Shown: piece by piece, positions 34,979 to 43,445 of the stretch | How positions within the stretch are numbered: the stretch's first letter is position 1 | How the letters are laid out: each line of letters starts with the position of its first letter | Assembly: GCF_021366795.1 (NCBI RefSeq) | Contig: NZ_JAHCPS010000001.1 | Location: forward strand, 349,102-413,101 | DNA: 64,000 nt | Source: Macrococcoides caseolyticum | GTDB taxonomy: Bacteria > Bacillota > Bacilli > Staphylococcales > Staphylococcaceae | Reading direction: 5' to 3' | Made by a program: the position numbers and the translations under genes | The notes under the pieces: generated by a model | The model's database searches: none | What the model was told of the DNA's origin: nothing | What the model saw: the letters and a program-made list of their open reading frames with translations, nothing else

Positions 34979-36928
34979 ATGATTATCTATGAAGCTACAA
35001 AAAAAGAATTTATTAATGATGTATTTGAAGAAACACTCGTCAATAATATTATCAATAATTACAAAGCTAAAATTGGCAATATCAATGAGCGAGAAGTACG
35101 TTCATGGGATAATTCCATGCAATATATGTATCGTGTCATGCAAGATTCCGATATTCCTGAAGATTCTGGTGTAGCTATTGAATTTAAGATTCCTTATACT
35201 TCTAGACGTGTTGATTTCTTAATAAGTGGTAAAGATGATACTCATTCTAATGTTGTTGTTATAGAGTTAAAACAATGGAACACAGTAGAAAAAGTTGAAA
35301 AAGAAGGTATTGTTAAAACAAGGTTCCAACATGGTATTGCTGAAACAACCCACCCTTCTTATCAAGCATGGTCATACGCTTCTTTAATAGAAGACTATAA
35401 TCAAACTGTACAAAACGAAAACATTAATATCATTCCTTCTGCCTATTTACATAATTATATTTCAAATACCGAACTTGGAGATCCTCTTTTAGATAAAAGT
35501 TATTCATTCTATGTCGAAAAAGCACCTATATTTACTAAAGGACAATCCGCTAAGCTTCGAGAATTTATTAAAAAATATATTAAATATGGTGATAATAAAG
35601 AAGGTATTTATAAAATTGAAAACGGAAAAATTAGACCTTCAAAATCTCTTCAGGATACTCTTCTTAGTATGTTACATGGTAACGAAGAATTTATTATGAT
35701 AGATGAACAAAAGGTGGTATATGAGACAGCACTTCAATTAGCAGAAAAAGCTTTAAGAACAAATACGCGTCAAACTCTTATTGTTAAAGGTGGCCCCGGG
35801 ACTGGGAAATCTGTCCTTGCCATTAATTTATTAGTAGAATTAACCAGACGATCTATGGTTGCTCAATACGTTACTAAGAATTCAGCACCACGTAATGTAT
35901 ACTCTATTAAGTTAAAAAAAGATTTTAAAAAAAATCACATCGATAATTTATTTAAGAGTAGTGGAAGTTATATTAACACACCTGAAAAAGAATTCGATGC
36001 ATTAATAGTAGATGAATCTCATCGTTTAAATGCAAAATCCGGTTTGTTTTCTAACCAAGGGGAAAATCAAATCAAAGAGATAATTCATTCTTCTAAATTT
36101 TCATTGTTCTTTATCGATGAACATCAAAAAGTAACTTTAAAAGATGTAGGATCTATAGAAGAAATAAAAAAATATACAGATTCACTCGAAAGTGAAGTAA
36201 CTGAAATGGAACTACAATCGCAATTTAGGTGTAATGGTTCTGACGGTTATTTAGCGTGGCTTGATGACTTGTTAGGCATAAGAGAAACGGCTAATAAAGA
36301 TGGCTTTGAAGGTTTTGACTACAAACTAAAGGTTTTTGATAACCCTCAAAAATTGTATGAATCCATTCAACTTTTAAACAAACGTAACAATAAAGCAAGA
36401 TTGATGGCGGGTTATTGCTGGGATTGGAAGAAAGATGGAAAAGATAAATCTGATGTTAAAGATATAGAAATTCCAGAATTTAATTTTGCTATGAGTTGGA
36501 ACTTAAATAGTAAAGAACCATGGGCAATAGGTACAAATTCAGTTCATGAAGTTGGATGTATCCATACTTCACAAGGATTAGAATTCGATTATGTGGGGGT
36601 TATTATTGGTAAAGATTTAAGAATGGAAAGTGGTAAAATAATTACGGACTATACGAAACGCGCCAAAACAGATCAATCTTTAAAAGGAATTAAAAAAGGG
36701 ATTAAAGAAAACAAAGAACATTATGAAAAGCTAGCTGATGAAATCATCAGAAATACTTATAGAACACTCATGACACGTGGACAAAAGGGCTGTTATATTT
36801 ATTGTGTGGATAAGGAACTTAACAACTATATCACTAAAAAGGTAAATAATTTAGTTCATAATTATGAATCTAAATCTGTGACTAGTTTTGTTGCTGAAGA
36901 TTTTGAAGATTATTTAAATAACAAATAG
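34979..36928 (+). CDS. DUF2075 protein: nuclease-like domain fused to a P-loop helicase-like domain
   Basis: A 649-residue two-part protein. Residues about 40-110 look like a PD-(D/E)xK nuclease fold: RRVDFLIS with D79, then VVVIELKQW with E96 and K98. The second part is a superfamily 1-like ATPase: Walker A GGPGTGKS at 271-278, VDESHRLN, FIDEHQKV, LQSQFRCNGSDGYL and VHEVGCIHTSQGLEFDYVGV, with the terminal LMTRGQKGCYIYCVD. Such DUF2075 proteins occur in defence islands. AGGAGG precedes the ATG. It is divergent from the mazG-KAP operon and convergent with the DUF262 gene. Activity on DNA or RNA is not known. Confidence 0.85.
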   Translation: MIIYEATKKEFINDVFEETLVNNIINNYKAKIGNINEREVRSWDNSMQYMYRVMQDSDIPEDSGVAIEFKIPYTSRRVDFLISGKDDTHSNVVVIELKQWNTVEKVEKEGIVKTRFQHGIAETTHPSYQAWSYASLIEDYNQTVQNENINIIPSAYLHNYISNTELGDPLLDKSYSFYVEKAPIFTKGQSAKLREFIKKYIKYGDNKEGIYKIENGKIRPSKSLQDTLLSMLHGNEEFIMIDEQKVVYETALQLAEKALRTNTRQTLIVKGGPGTGKSVLAINLLVELTRRSMVAQYVTKNSAPRNVYSIKLKKDFKKNHIDNLFKSSGSYINTPEKEFDALIVDESHRLNAKSGLFSNQGENQIKEIIHSSKFSLFFIDEHQKVTLKDVGSIEEIKKYTDSLESEVTEMELQSQFRCNGSDGYLAWLDDLLGIRETANKDGFEGFDYKLKVFDNPQKLYESIQLLNKRNNKARLMAGYCWDWKKDGKDKSDVKDIEIPEFNFAMSWNLNSKEPWAIGTNSVHEVGCIHTSQGLEFDYVGVIIGKDLRMESGKIITDYTKRAKTDQSLKGIKKGIKENKEHYEKLADEIIRNTYRTLMTRGQKGCYIYCVDKELNNYITKKVNNLVHNYESKSVTSFVAEDFEDYLNNK

Positions 36929-36967
36929 AGGTGAGGCAAAATATTTGGCCCCACCTCTTATTTTTTT
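36927..36967. terminator. Bidirectional terminator between DUF2075 and DUF262 genes
   Basis: The stem AGAGGTGAGGCAAA pairs with TTTGGCCCCACCTCT (with small mismatches) and is followed by T-rich sequence. It separates two convergent genes whose stops are about 40 bases apart. Confidence 0.82.
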
Positions 36968-38798
36968 AATAACCTTTAACCATTTTATCTACTAAATTAG
37001 AAATTATTTCACTTCTTAATTCTATTTCTCGTTTAGTCCACTTACCATTCGTTTCATATTGTGGTTGATGTTCATTAATTAGACTCACTCTACTTGTTTC
37101 CACACCATTTTTTATTGTTGTTTCAATTTTTGTTACAATAGTTTTTGTTATTATAAAATCAGAATTTTTATAAGTCTCAAGTTTTTCCGAGAATAGTTTT
37201 GCTCCGACTGAAGTATTTTCATCGTGATAAAGTAATGTAAGATTTCCAATTCTATTCAAGTATCTTGTAAATTCATCATTATTCGAAAAACCATAGTTGT
37301 CCAAGTTATCAATTATTGATTTTTTAGCAAGTATATGCTCCACTGTGATTCTTTTTCCTTTTGGTTGCCTTAACAAAAGTACGTTGTTATTGAACTTTAA
37401 TTCGATAAAATATAACATATCTCTAACCTTCTTTTGCGCATTTCCAGTCGAATTAGCAAAATTACTCTTTTCAATATTTGTTTTTAATTTTTCTGAGTTA
37501 TTTTCTATTAGAATTTTAAGATGTCTTTCTAAAGACTCCCATTTTTCTTGGTAAGAATCACCTGTTTTAATCTTATTTATTATATTTATCATTTCTTTTT
37601 CTATAACATTTGTTTGAGTTGATGAAAACAGTATTGTGGCACCGTATCTACTACAAATATCTATAACTTTAGTTTTAATTTCATCAGGAGCATCATAAAA
37701 ATTCATAAGTATTGGATGAAATTGTTTAATTGAAAATTGTTTAAATACTAAATACATATCATTGTTATTGGAAAGGAATTCATTTTTTAAAATATCTTTT
37801 TCGATACTACTATATATTCTTGAGTACTTATTTAGTTTTTTTACAAATTCAATAATTTCATCACCTGACAATCTAACTTCATTTTTAAAAAACTTAAATA
37901 AATCTTCTTGTTTAATATTTTTATTATATTCACTTGAGATAAAATGCTTAATAAAAATAGAAGAGGGAATTTTTTTCTTTTGTGATAATTGTAAGTTGGA
38001 AATAAAAGATTTCCAATTTTGATTTAGAACTAAAATATCATCATCATTAAAACCACTTTGTCTTAAAGTTTTTAAAAAAGTATTTTTTACAAGATCCATT
38101 GGTTCAAGTGACTGGCCTCTATCATTTAAAACTTCAAAAAGTTGAAATGCTTTTCCTTCTGAAGGAGCAATAGTTACAATCAACTTCACTTTATTTTTTA
38201 TATATGTGATAAATTTGCTAATTTGCAAGTCTGAAAATCCTTGTAACTTTTCATTTAGCTGCTCATATACTTCTTTAATTTTAAAATCAGAATCATTAAT
38301 TAATATTGTATCAGCAGATAATTGATCTTTAATTAAATCTCTGTAAAAACTACCAAAACTTAACCCTTCATCATGTATTACTCTTAAACCCTTAAAATTA
38401 TCTTCATCATCAACAATTTGATATCCATTACTGATATCACCGATTCTCTTTAACCACTTATCCCTATTTTTACCCTCTGAATTTTCTATAATTTCATATA
38501 TTTTTTCATATAATACTTTAAATAAGATAGTTAATGTTGTTAATCGTTGTTGCCCATCAATAACTAAATAATTTTTATCCTCGTTTTCAATCAGTACAAT
38601 ATTTCCTAATAAATATCCTTGAAGTTCTTCACTTTCTTTAGTGAAATAGTTTGTATCTTCTTCCATATCAGAAATTAAATCGTTTGCCTGTTCTTCTCCC
38701 CATACAAAATCTCTTTGGAATTCTGGTATTTTGAATACTCTACTATCTTCTAGTAGTAATTGAGATAAAGAAGTCATTTTGGATGTTATTTCATTCAT
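36966..38798 (-). CDS. DUF262/DUF1524 (GmrSD-like) protein
   Basis: A 610-residue single-chain protein with the GmrS-type N-terminal domain (KIPEFQRDFVWGEEQANDLI, then LVIDGQQRLTTLTILF; DGQQR at 81-85, the nucleotide-binding motif) and a C-terminal DUF1524 HNH nuclease domain (ITVEHILAKK with H488, NRIGNLTLLYHDEN, FSEKLETYKNSDF). GmrSD-type enzymes are modification-dependent (type IV) restriction systems acting on glucosylated or otherwise modified phage DNA. Here both halves are in one gene and appear intact. It is monocistronic and ends at a shared terminator. Confidence 0.9.
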   Translation of the reverse strand: MNEITSKMTSLSQLLLEDSRVFKIPEFQRDFVWGEEQANDLISDMEEDTNYFTKESEELQGYLLGNIVLIENEDKNYLVIDGQQRLTTLTILFKVLYEKIYEIIENSEGKNRDKWLKRIGDISNGYQIVDDEDNFKGLRVIHDEGLSFGSFYRDLIKDQLSADTILINDSDFKIKEVYEQLNEKLQGFSDLQISKFITYIKNKVKLIVTIAPSEGKAFQLFEVLNDRGQSLEPMDLVKNTFLKTLRQSGFNDDDILVLNQNWKSFISNLQLSQKKKIPSSIFIKHFISSEYNKNIKQEDLFKFFKNEVRLSGDEIIEFVKKLNKYSRIYSSIEKDILKNEFLSNNNDMYLVFKQFSIKQFHPILMNFYDAPDEIKTKVIDICSRYGATILFSSTQTNVIEKEMINIINKIKTGDSYQEKWESLERHLKILIENNSEKLKTNIEKSNFANSTGNAQKKVRDMLYFIELKFNNNVLLLRQPKGKRITVEHILAKKSIIDNLDNYGFSNNDEFTRYLNRIGNLTLLYHDENTSVGAKLFSEKLETYKNSDFIITKTIVTKIETTIKNGVETSRVSLINEHQPQYETNGKWTKREIELRSEIISNLVDKMVKGY

Positions 38799-38915
38799 TT
38801 AAAATCAAACTCCTCATAAGTTAATAAAATCTTAATTATATTGGATCATATTAACTTATACAGATCAAGGTTAATATAGAATTATTTATTAGATAAATAT
38901 AAAGGTTAGTGGAAT

Positions 38916-39513
38916 GTCCACAGTTTCTTAGACACTTTTCATGTGTAAATTTTTAAACGCCACAGGCGTTAAATAATGTAATGAAGAATGTGGTCTAAAA
39001 TTGTTGTACCAATTCACATAATCAAATAACTCAGTTTCTAGCTGGTTCAAGTTTTCAAATTTCATTTGTTTTACAAATTCAGTTTTTATTGCTTTCATCG
39101 TTGCTTCTGCAACAGCGTTATCATAAGAACAACCTTTTGTACTTAATGAACGTTTGATGTTAAATGTTTTTAATACTTCATCTATCAGTTTGTTGTCGAA
39201 TTTTTTACCTCTATCTGTATGGAATAATTCTATATGTTCTAAATTCGGAGCTCTTTTTCTTCATCAGTTAGAATATCAATAACATTAAATGCCCACTATT
39301 TTGATGATTCTTAATCCATTTATCCAACGCCGAAGGTGTTAAATCATATTCTCTAACAATATCAGATTTAGATTTTCCGTTTTCAAATAATCGTACCATT
39401 TGAAGTTTAAATTCTGGTGTAAATGTTCTTCTAGCTCTAGCCATAAATAAATCGCCTACTTTCTTAATTTAACAATACATCCCCTCAGGGAAGTTGTCCA
39501 ATTAAGTGTAGAC
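38916..39513 (-). mobile_element. Internally deleted IS3-family element
   Basis: About 598 bases are bounded by imperfect inverted ends: the left begins TGTCCACAGTTTCTTAGACA, and the right (read inward on the minus strand) GTCTACACTTAATTGGACAA. A complete IS3 element is about 1.3-1.5 kb, so more than half is missing. No clear target duplication was seen. It lies inside the AT-rich accessory region between two defence-type genes and may mark the joint between them. Confidence 0.85.
38928..39444 (-). pseudogene. IS3 transposase remnant, orfA start joined to orfB end
   Basis: From ATG 39444 the frame reads MARARRTFTPEFKLQMVRLF and on to SALDKWIKNHQNSG, the orfA helix-turn-helix. One base appears missing after this point. 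In the next frame FNVIDILTDEEK continues into RAPNLEHIELFHTDRGK and then SLSTKGCSYDNAVAEATMKA and FRPHSSLHYLTPVAFKNL, the end of the orfB integrase with its last catalytic residues. The middle of both genes, with the first catalytic aspartates, has been deleted. It cannot encode an active transposase. Confidence 0.88.
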
Positions 39514-39616
39514 GATTCAACTTTTATTAATAACAGATATATATTTGTTGAAAAAGAACAACATAAAATTAACTTGGCTAAGAATTCAAATTTCTAAAAT
39601 ATTTCTCTAAGGTATT

Positions 39617-41623
39617 TTAATAAAGATTTAGTTCTATTTTCTCTCCTTGAAACTCCTCACAAATCCATTCCCACTGTCTTACTACTTTTTCAAAGTTCAA
39701 AGATTCTATTGGATTTTTTATATATTCAAAAACAATATGTGTGTCTTTAGTGTATACTAAGCAAATATAATATTTATCTTTATACATATGGGCAGTAGTG
39801 TATTCATTATTAGTTATTGAAAACTTATTAATATTTGATTGAATAAACTTTACTTCTATATACTTTTCATTTCCATCTTTATCAATACTCAAGATATCAT
39901 ATCCTAAATTTTGCTTACTTACATCTTTCACAGTATTTCCTAGGCTTTTTTCATAATCTGCGCATTGTTGCTCTGCACTTCTCCACTTAAAAATAGGTTT
40001 ATGCATAAGAATATTTGAAACGCTCTTATTAGTTATTTCTTTATTTATGATTAATTCATCTTTTTTATACTTCATTCTAACTTTTAATTTTTCTATCAAC
40101 CAATTTATTTCATTTATCGTCATACTATCTTTTAAATCATTTATGAACTCTACTTTCACATCATTTGTAGCTTCTTTTAGATTAATATAACGATTATTAA
40201 ATAAGATAGTGGCATTCTCTAAATTAATATCTATATTTGAAATCATAGATTGATTTCTTAATTCTTTAATTATATTAATATATAATTTCCTTTGATTTTC
40301 TTTTGAAAATGCATCCAGTATATGTTCTTGCGAAATTATAGTCATCCAATCATAGTAATTTATATCTTTAGCTGCATACTTATTTATTACTGGATATAGA
40401 TTTTTTACTAGATATTTCTTGTATTTTATATCTCCTTTTAAAATATTGCTACTCTCTAATAATACTTTCCATTCTTCATCATTTAAAAATGCGGGTTTTC
40501 TGAAAAAACTGCATAGAGAAATCTTTTCTCCATTCTGTTGTTCAATCCAATTTGTTTTTAAATATTCTTCCAAACATTTCGATAAATAATCATTTAATTT
40601 TGAGAATGATTTTTTATTATTAATTAATTCTATTACGGAATGCAAGTTTGAATCTTTATTATTAAAAAGTAAGATAATATACATAAAAATATGATTTGCT
40701 ATTTTCTCTATAACTTTTTTATTATGTTCGTCCATAATAATATTTTTTCTACTTGGATCAGTATAAAAATCACCATTCACTTTAAAATTATAAACACAAA
40801 CGTCTTTGGTTGGAAGAAATGCATAGTATAAACTATCTTTATCATCACATTTCACAATTTTTTCATTATCCATTAAAAATCCTATTTTATTAGCTTCATC
40901 ACCGATGATAAGCCATTCTGTTGTATTTTTATTCGATGTAATTGATATTTTATTTTTTGTTCTTTTTATTATTATTTCAAAAACAAAATCATTAATCGAT
41001 AACTTAATACATTCAATGTTATTCAAAAAAATAAAATCATTGCTTACAAAACTATATAATTCATTCATTAATAATTCTGAATTAACATCTTTATATATAA
41101 AAAAATTGTTATACATATTATTATAGGGACTTAATCTAATCAACTCTTTTTCACTATTACTAATGAAAAATGGTATACGAATTTTAGGAACATCGCTATC
41201 TTCTATAATGTCTAATAACTTTTTAGTTTTATACTTACTAAAGCAAAATGCCACATCTTTTGATTTAATAATTATCTCATTAGAAAGATTCACTGTACTT
41301 TTAAAGCCAATCCCTCTATATCCAATATTTAAACCTCTAATTTTTTGGCTAGCTCCCGATCTACAAATCGCATAGATATCTTTTTCATCAAATGGTTTGC
41401 CATCATTCATAAAAATTAAATTATTTTTGTCTAATATAACTTCAAATTTTTTACTTTTTGCATCATCTGCATTTTGAAGTAACTCAATTAAAATCCTGTC
41501 TGAATAACTTTCCCCTAAATATTTTTCCATAGAAGACATATCTTTAAATAAGTTTGGAGAAAATATCGCCTCTTGCCTAAACTCTTTATTTATGTTTTGT
41601 ACTACCTTTTTTAAATTACACAT
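39617..41623 (-). CDS. Sacsin/HSP90-type ATPase with C-terminal DUF3883 nuclease-like domain
   Basis: A 668-residue protein. The N-terminal GHKL ATPase has ELLQNADDA (47-55), FMNDGKPF with NDG at 73-75, and the lid glycines GYRGIGFKS (101-109), as in sacsin and related proteins. The middle is helical and unrecognised. The C-terminal domain has LGYDILSID (about 573) and KYIEVKF (IEVK at 589-592), the DUF3883/NOV pattern that resembles a PD-(D/E)xK nuclease core. The ATG at 41623 overlaps the stop of the upstream frame (ATGTGTAA), so they are translationally coupled. ATPase-nuclease pairs of this type are known in defence islands; this arrangement is not one I can name. Confidence 0.82.
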   Translation of the reverse strand: MCNLKKVVQNINKEFRQEAIFSPNLFKDMSSMEKYLGESYSDRILIELLQNADDAKSKKFEVILDKNNLIFMNDGKPFDEKDIYAICRSGASQKIRGLNIGYRGIGFKSTVNLSNEIIIKSKDVAFCFSKYKTKKLLDIIEDSDVPKIRIPFFISNSEKELIRLSPYNNMYNNFFIYKDVNSELLMNELYSFVSNDFIFLNNIECIKLSINDFVFEIIIKRTKNKISITSNKNTTEWLIIGDEANKIGFLMDNEKIVKCDDKDSLYYAFLPTKDVCVYNFKVNGDFYTDPSRKNIIMDEHNKKVIEKIANHIFMYIILLFNNKDSNLHSVIELINNKKSFSKLNDYLSKCLEEYLKTNWIEQQNGEKISLCSFFRKPAFLNDEEWKVLLESSNILKGDIKYKKYLVKNLYPVINKYAAKDINYYDWMTIISQEHILDAFSKENQRKLYINIIKELRNQSMISNIDINLENATILFNNRYINLKEATNDVKVEFINDLKDSMTINEINWLIEKLKVRMKYKKDELIINKEITNKSVSNILMHKPIFKWRSAEQQCADYEKSLGNTVKDVSKQNLGYDILSIDKDGNEKYIEVKFIQSNINKFSITNNEYTTAHMYKDKYYICLVYTKDTHIVFEYIKNPIESLNFEKVVRQWEWICEEFQGEKIELNLY

Positions 41624-42236
41624 AATCAACCATTGAAATCATCAATTTGCTTCTTTTTTCTTTACTTCTTACTTTTTCAATCCATGTAAACAACATTTGA
41701 CTTGCTTCTTCTGCACACCTTTTTTTCATTTCATATTCACTTTTATCCATATAGGATTCATCAAAGTCTAATTCTTCTTCATAATATGCACTGAAAAAAT
41801 CACATATTTCAATTAAACAATCTGCGAAATTGTTTTCGTTCCATCTATTATTAAACATTTTTTCTATTGCACTATTAGCAAGTATAATTTCATCCAATTC
41901 TATCTAATCTGATATTAAATAATAATCAACGTCAGAAGATTCACTATAACATTTATTAAAAATATCTTCGTTAGATTTTAATAACTCTATGATCTTAGAT
42001 TTTCCATGAATATTTGATAATTTATATATTATACCCTGTGTATATGAATACCCATTTACATTTATATCTTTTCCCCCTTCATTTAGAATATATTTCCACA
42101 TTTCTACACTTAAATCAAAATTTATTTTCGATACTTTAGCTATAATTTCTGCTATGCTCGAAATATTTTTGCTTAAATTATCTTTCAATACATTAAAACT
42201 ATCTAAAAGTATTTCTTCTTTCTTTGAATTATTCAT
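41616..42236 (-). pseudogene. Small helical protein gene interrupted by one in-frame TAG
   Basis: From ATG 42236 a frame of 110 codons ends at TAG 41904-41906. The same frame then continues without a break for 95 codons to TAA 41616, where it overlaps the start of the sacsin-like gene. Without the TAG the product would be about 206 residues. The second half has no ATG and no ribosome site of its own (only a TTG at 41897), which argues for a nonsense mutation rather than two genes. Both halves are acidic and helical; the second has CDFFSAYYEEELDFDESYMD and EEASQMLFTWIEKV. No homologue is recognised. It is probably a partner of the ATPase. Confidence 0.7.
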
Positions 42237-42442
42237 AATCTACACCCCATATTTAATATTTATAACATAAATTATTGTTTTACTTTCTGTAAAAAAATTT
42301 ATATCAATTTCTAAAATGATATCTATATAAATATCAGTAAATTATTTATATCCCCTTATTTATTAAAATATATTTTAATTGTAAATGTACAATGTAATTA
42401 AGGCAATATTATAAATAATAAAAAATCGTTTAGTCCTATTAC
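42237..42442. other. AT-rich stretch between two broken genes
   Basis: No gene is seen. It is very AT-rich and should contain the promoter of the sacsin-like operon, but no -35/-10 pair stands out. Confidence 0.5.
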
Positions 42443-42770
42443 TCAAATATTTTTCTGAATGAATTCTATTTGGTTATCTAAATCTGGGGATAAAACTTCT
42501 TCTCCATAATGATATTCTACTATTTTTTTCTGTGTTCTAATTTAATATGAGTATAAATAGAATTATTGAAATCAGTTGTACTTATTTCCAGTTCCTTTTG
42601 TTCCATAACTCCAATGTCTTTGTCCATTTCTATTAAATCTATTTTTTCTCTTCAGCTACCTTTATGAGTTTATGTTGTTCAGCTCTAAAATACTCAATAT
42701 ACAAATCAGTATTTATATCCATTTCAATTCTAACTCTATTGATTGGCTCTAGTTCATCCTTAATATCACA
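42443..42770 (-). pseudogene. 5'-truncated gene with two poly-A frameshifts
   Basis: On the minus strand three consecutive open stretches in changing frames read DELEPINRVRIEMDINTDLY to VAEEKK, then KIDLIEMDKDIGVMEQKELE to LEHRKK, then KIVEYHYGEEVLSPDLDNQI and FIQKNI before TGA at 42443. Each frame change falls exactly at a run of six or seven A. The 5' end has a stop and no start. The product is unrecognised, charged and probably cytoplasmic. The two breaks may be true decay, phase variation or homopolymer sequencing errors; the 5' truncation makes decay most likely. Confidence 0.7.
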
Positions 42771-42852
42771 CTAATAATCCTAATTTAATATCGCCACTTT
42801 TTGTGCACTTATATGTTTATTGTTGCCATCAAGTATAAAGGAGCCTAATATT

Positions 42853-43404
42853 ATGAAGAAATTTACCATGATTCTAGTTGTTATTTTATTTTCTTCTAGT
42901 CTTATTGCACCCAACTCTCACGCCGCTTCTTACGCATTAAAGAACAAGTACCCTGCTTTCCCTAATCTATACAGCTACTCTAACGCCAAAGCAATGAAAT
43001 CAGCACAATACAAGTACTACGGCTTAAAGTTACGTCAAACTTATCCATCAATGATTAAGGCATGGGGTAATCCTGCAAGCACATCAGTATCACGTAGTTA
43101 TGGTTACACGAATGGTAGTTACTTCTATGGTAAAGATTATAGCCTTCTCGTTACTACGATGGCGAAGGGGGAAAGAGTGTCTTCTAGAAAGTTACCGATT
43201 GAAAGCTTTACCATCACTAAGCTCAATAGTAAAAAATATGAGTTATCTAAAGTGAAGAAATACTTCGGTTCACCGACTTCTAGTTTCACTAGTGGCAAGT
43301 ACAAATCGAATGATTATGGTAACCATGTGAATATTACTTTCAAAAAAAACGGCTCTAAATGGTACGTTGAGACGTTAAGTCTTCACAAATACAGTTTCCA
43401 ATAA
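42853..43404 (+). CDS. Secreted repeat-domain protein
   Basis: An exported protein of 183 residues. The signal peptide is MKKFTMILVVILFSSSLIAP with a cleavage site near SHAA. The mature part contains YKYYGLKLRQTYPSMIKAWG, a unit also found twice in the larger secreted protein at 46689-47750, then ELSKVKKYFGSPTSS, and ends ITFKKNGSKWYVETLSLHKY. The protein is basic and tyrosine-rich. The ATG at 42853 follows AAGGAG; the longer frame upstream lacks a ribosome site. Function is unknown. Confidence 0.75.
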   Translation: MKKFTMILVVILFSSSLIAPNSHAASYALKNKYPAFPNLYSYSNAKAMKSAQYKYYGLKLRQTYPSMIKAWGNPASTSVSRSYGYTNGSYFYGKDYSLLVTTMAKGERVSSRKLPIESFTITKLNSKKYELSKVKKYFGSPTSSFTSGKYKSNDYGNHVNITFKKNGSKWYVETLSLHKYSFQ

Positions 43405-43406
43405 GC

Positions 43407-43445
43407 TTTAAAGCCCTCAAGGTTTTTCCTTGAGGGCTTTATTTT
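43407..43445. terminator. Bidirectional terminator
   Basis: A perfect 13-bp stem (AAAGCCCTCAAGG with its complement, 5-base loop) is followed by T-rich sequence. It serves the secreted-protein gene (+) and mmuM (-), whose stop codon touches it. Confidence 0.92.

Noticed and set aside
41616..41897. The second half of the split frame as an independent gene
   Set aside because: It has only a TTG start, no ribosome site, and is in the same frame as the first half; a nonsense mutation is simpler.
30126..42852. CRISPR array, integrase or attachment repeats in the accessory region
   Set aside because: None was seen by eye on either strand; no regular repeat-spacer pattern or recombinase gene is present.
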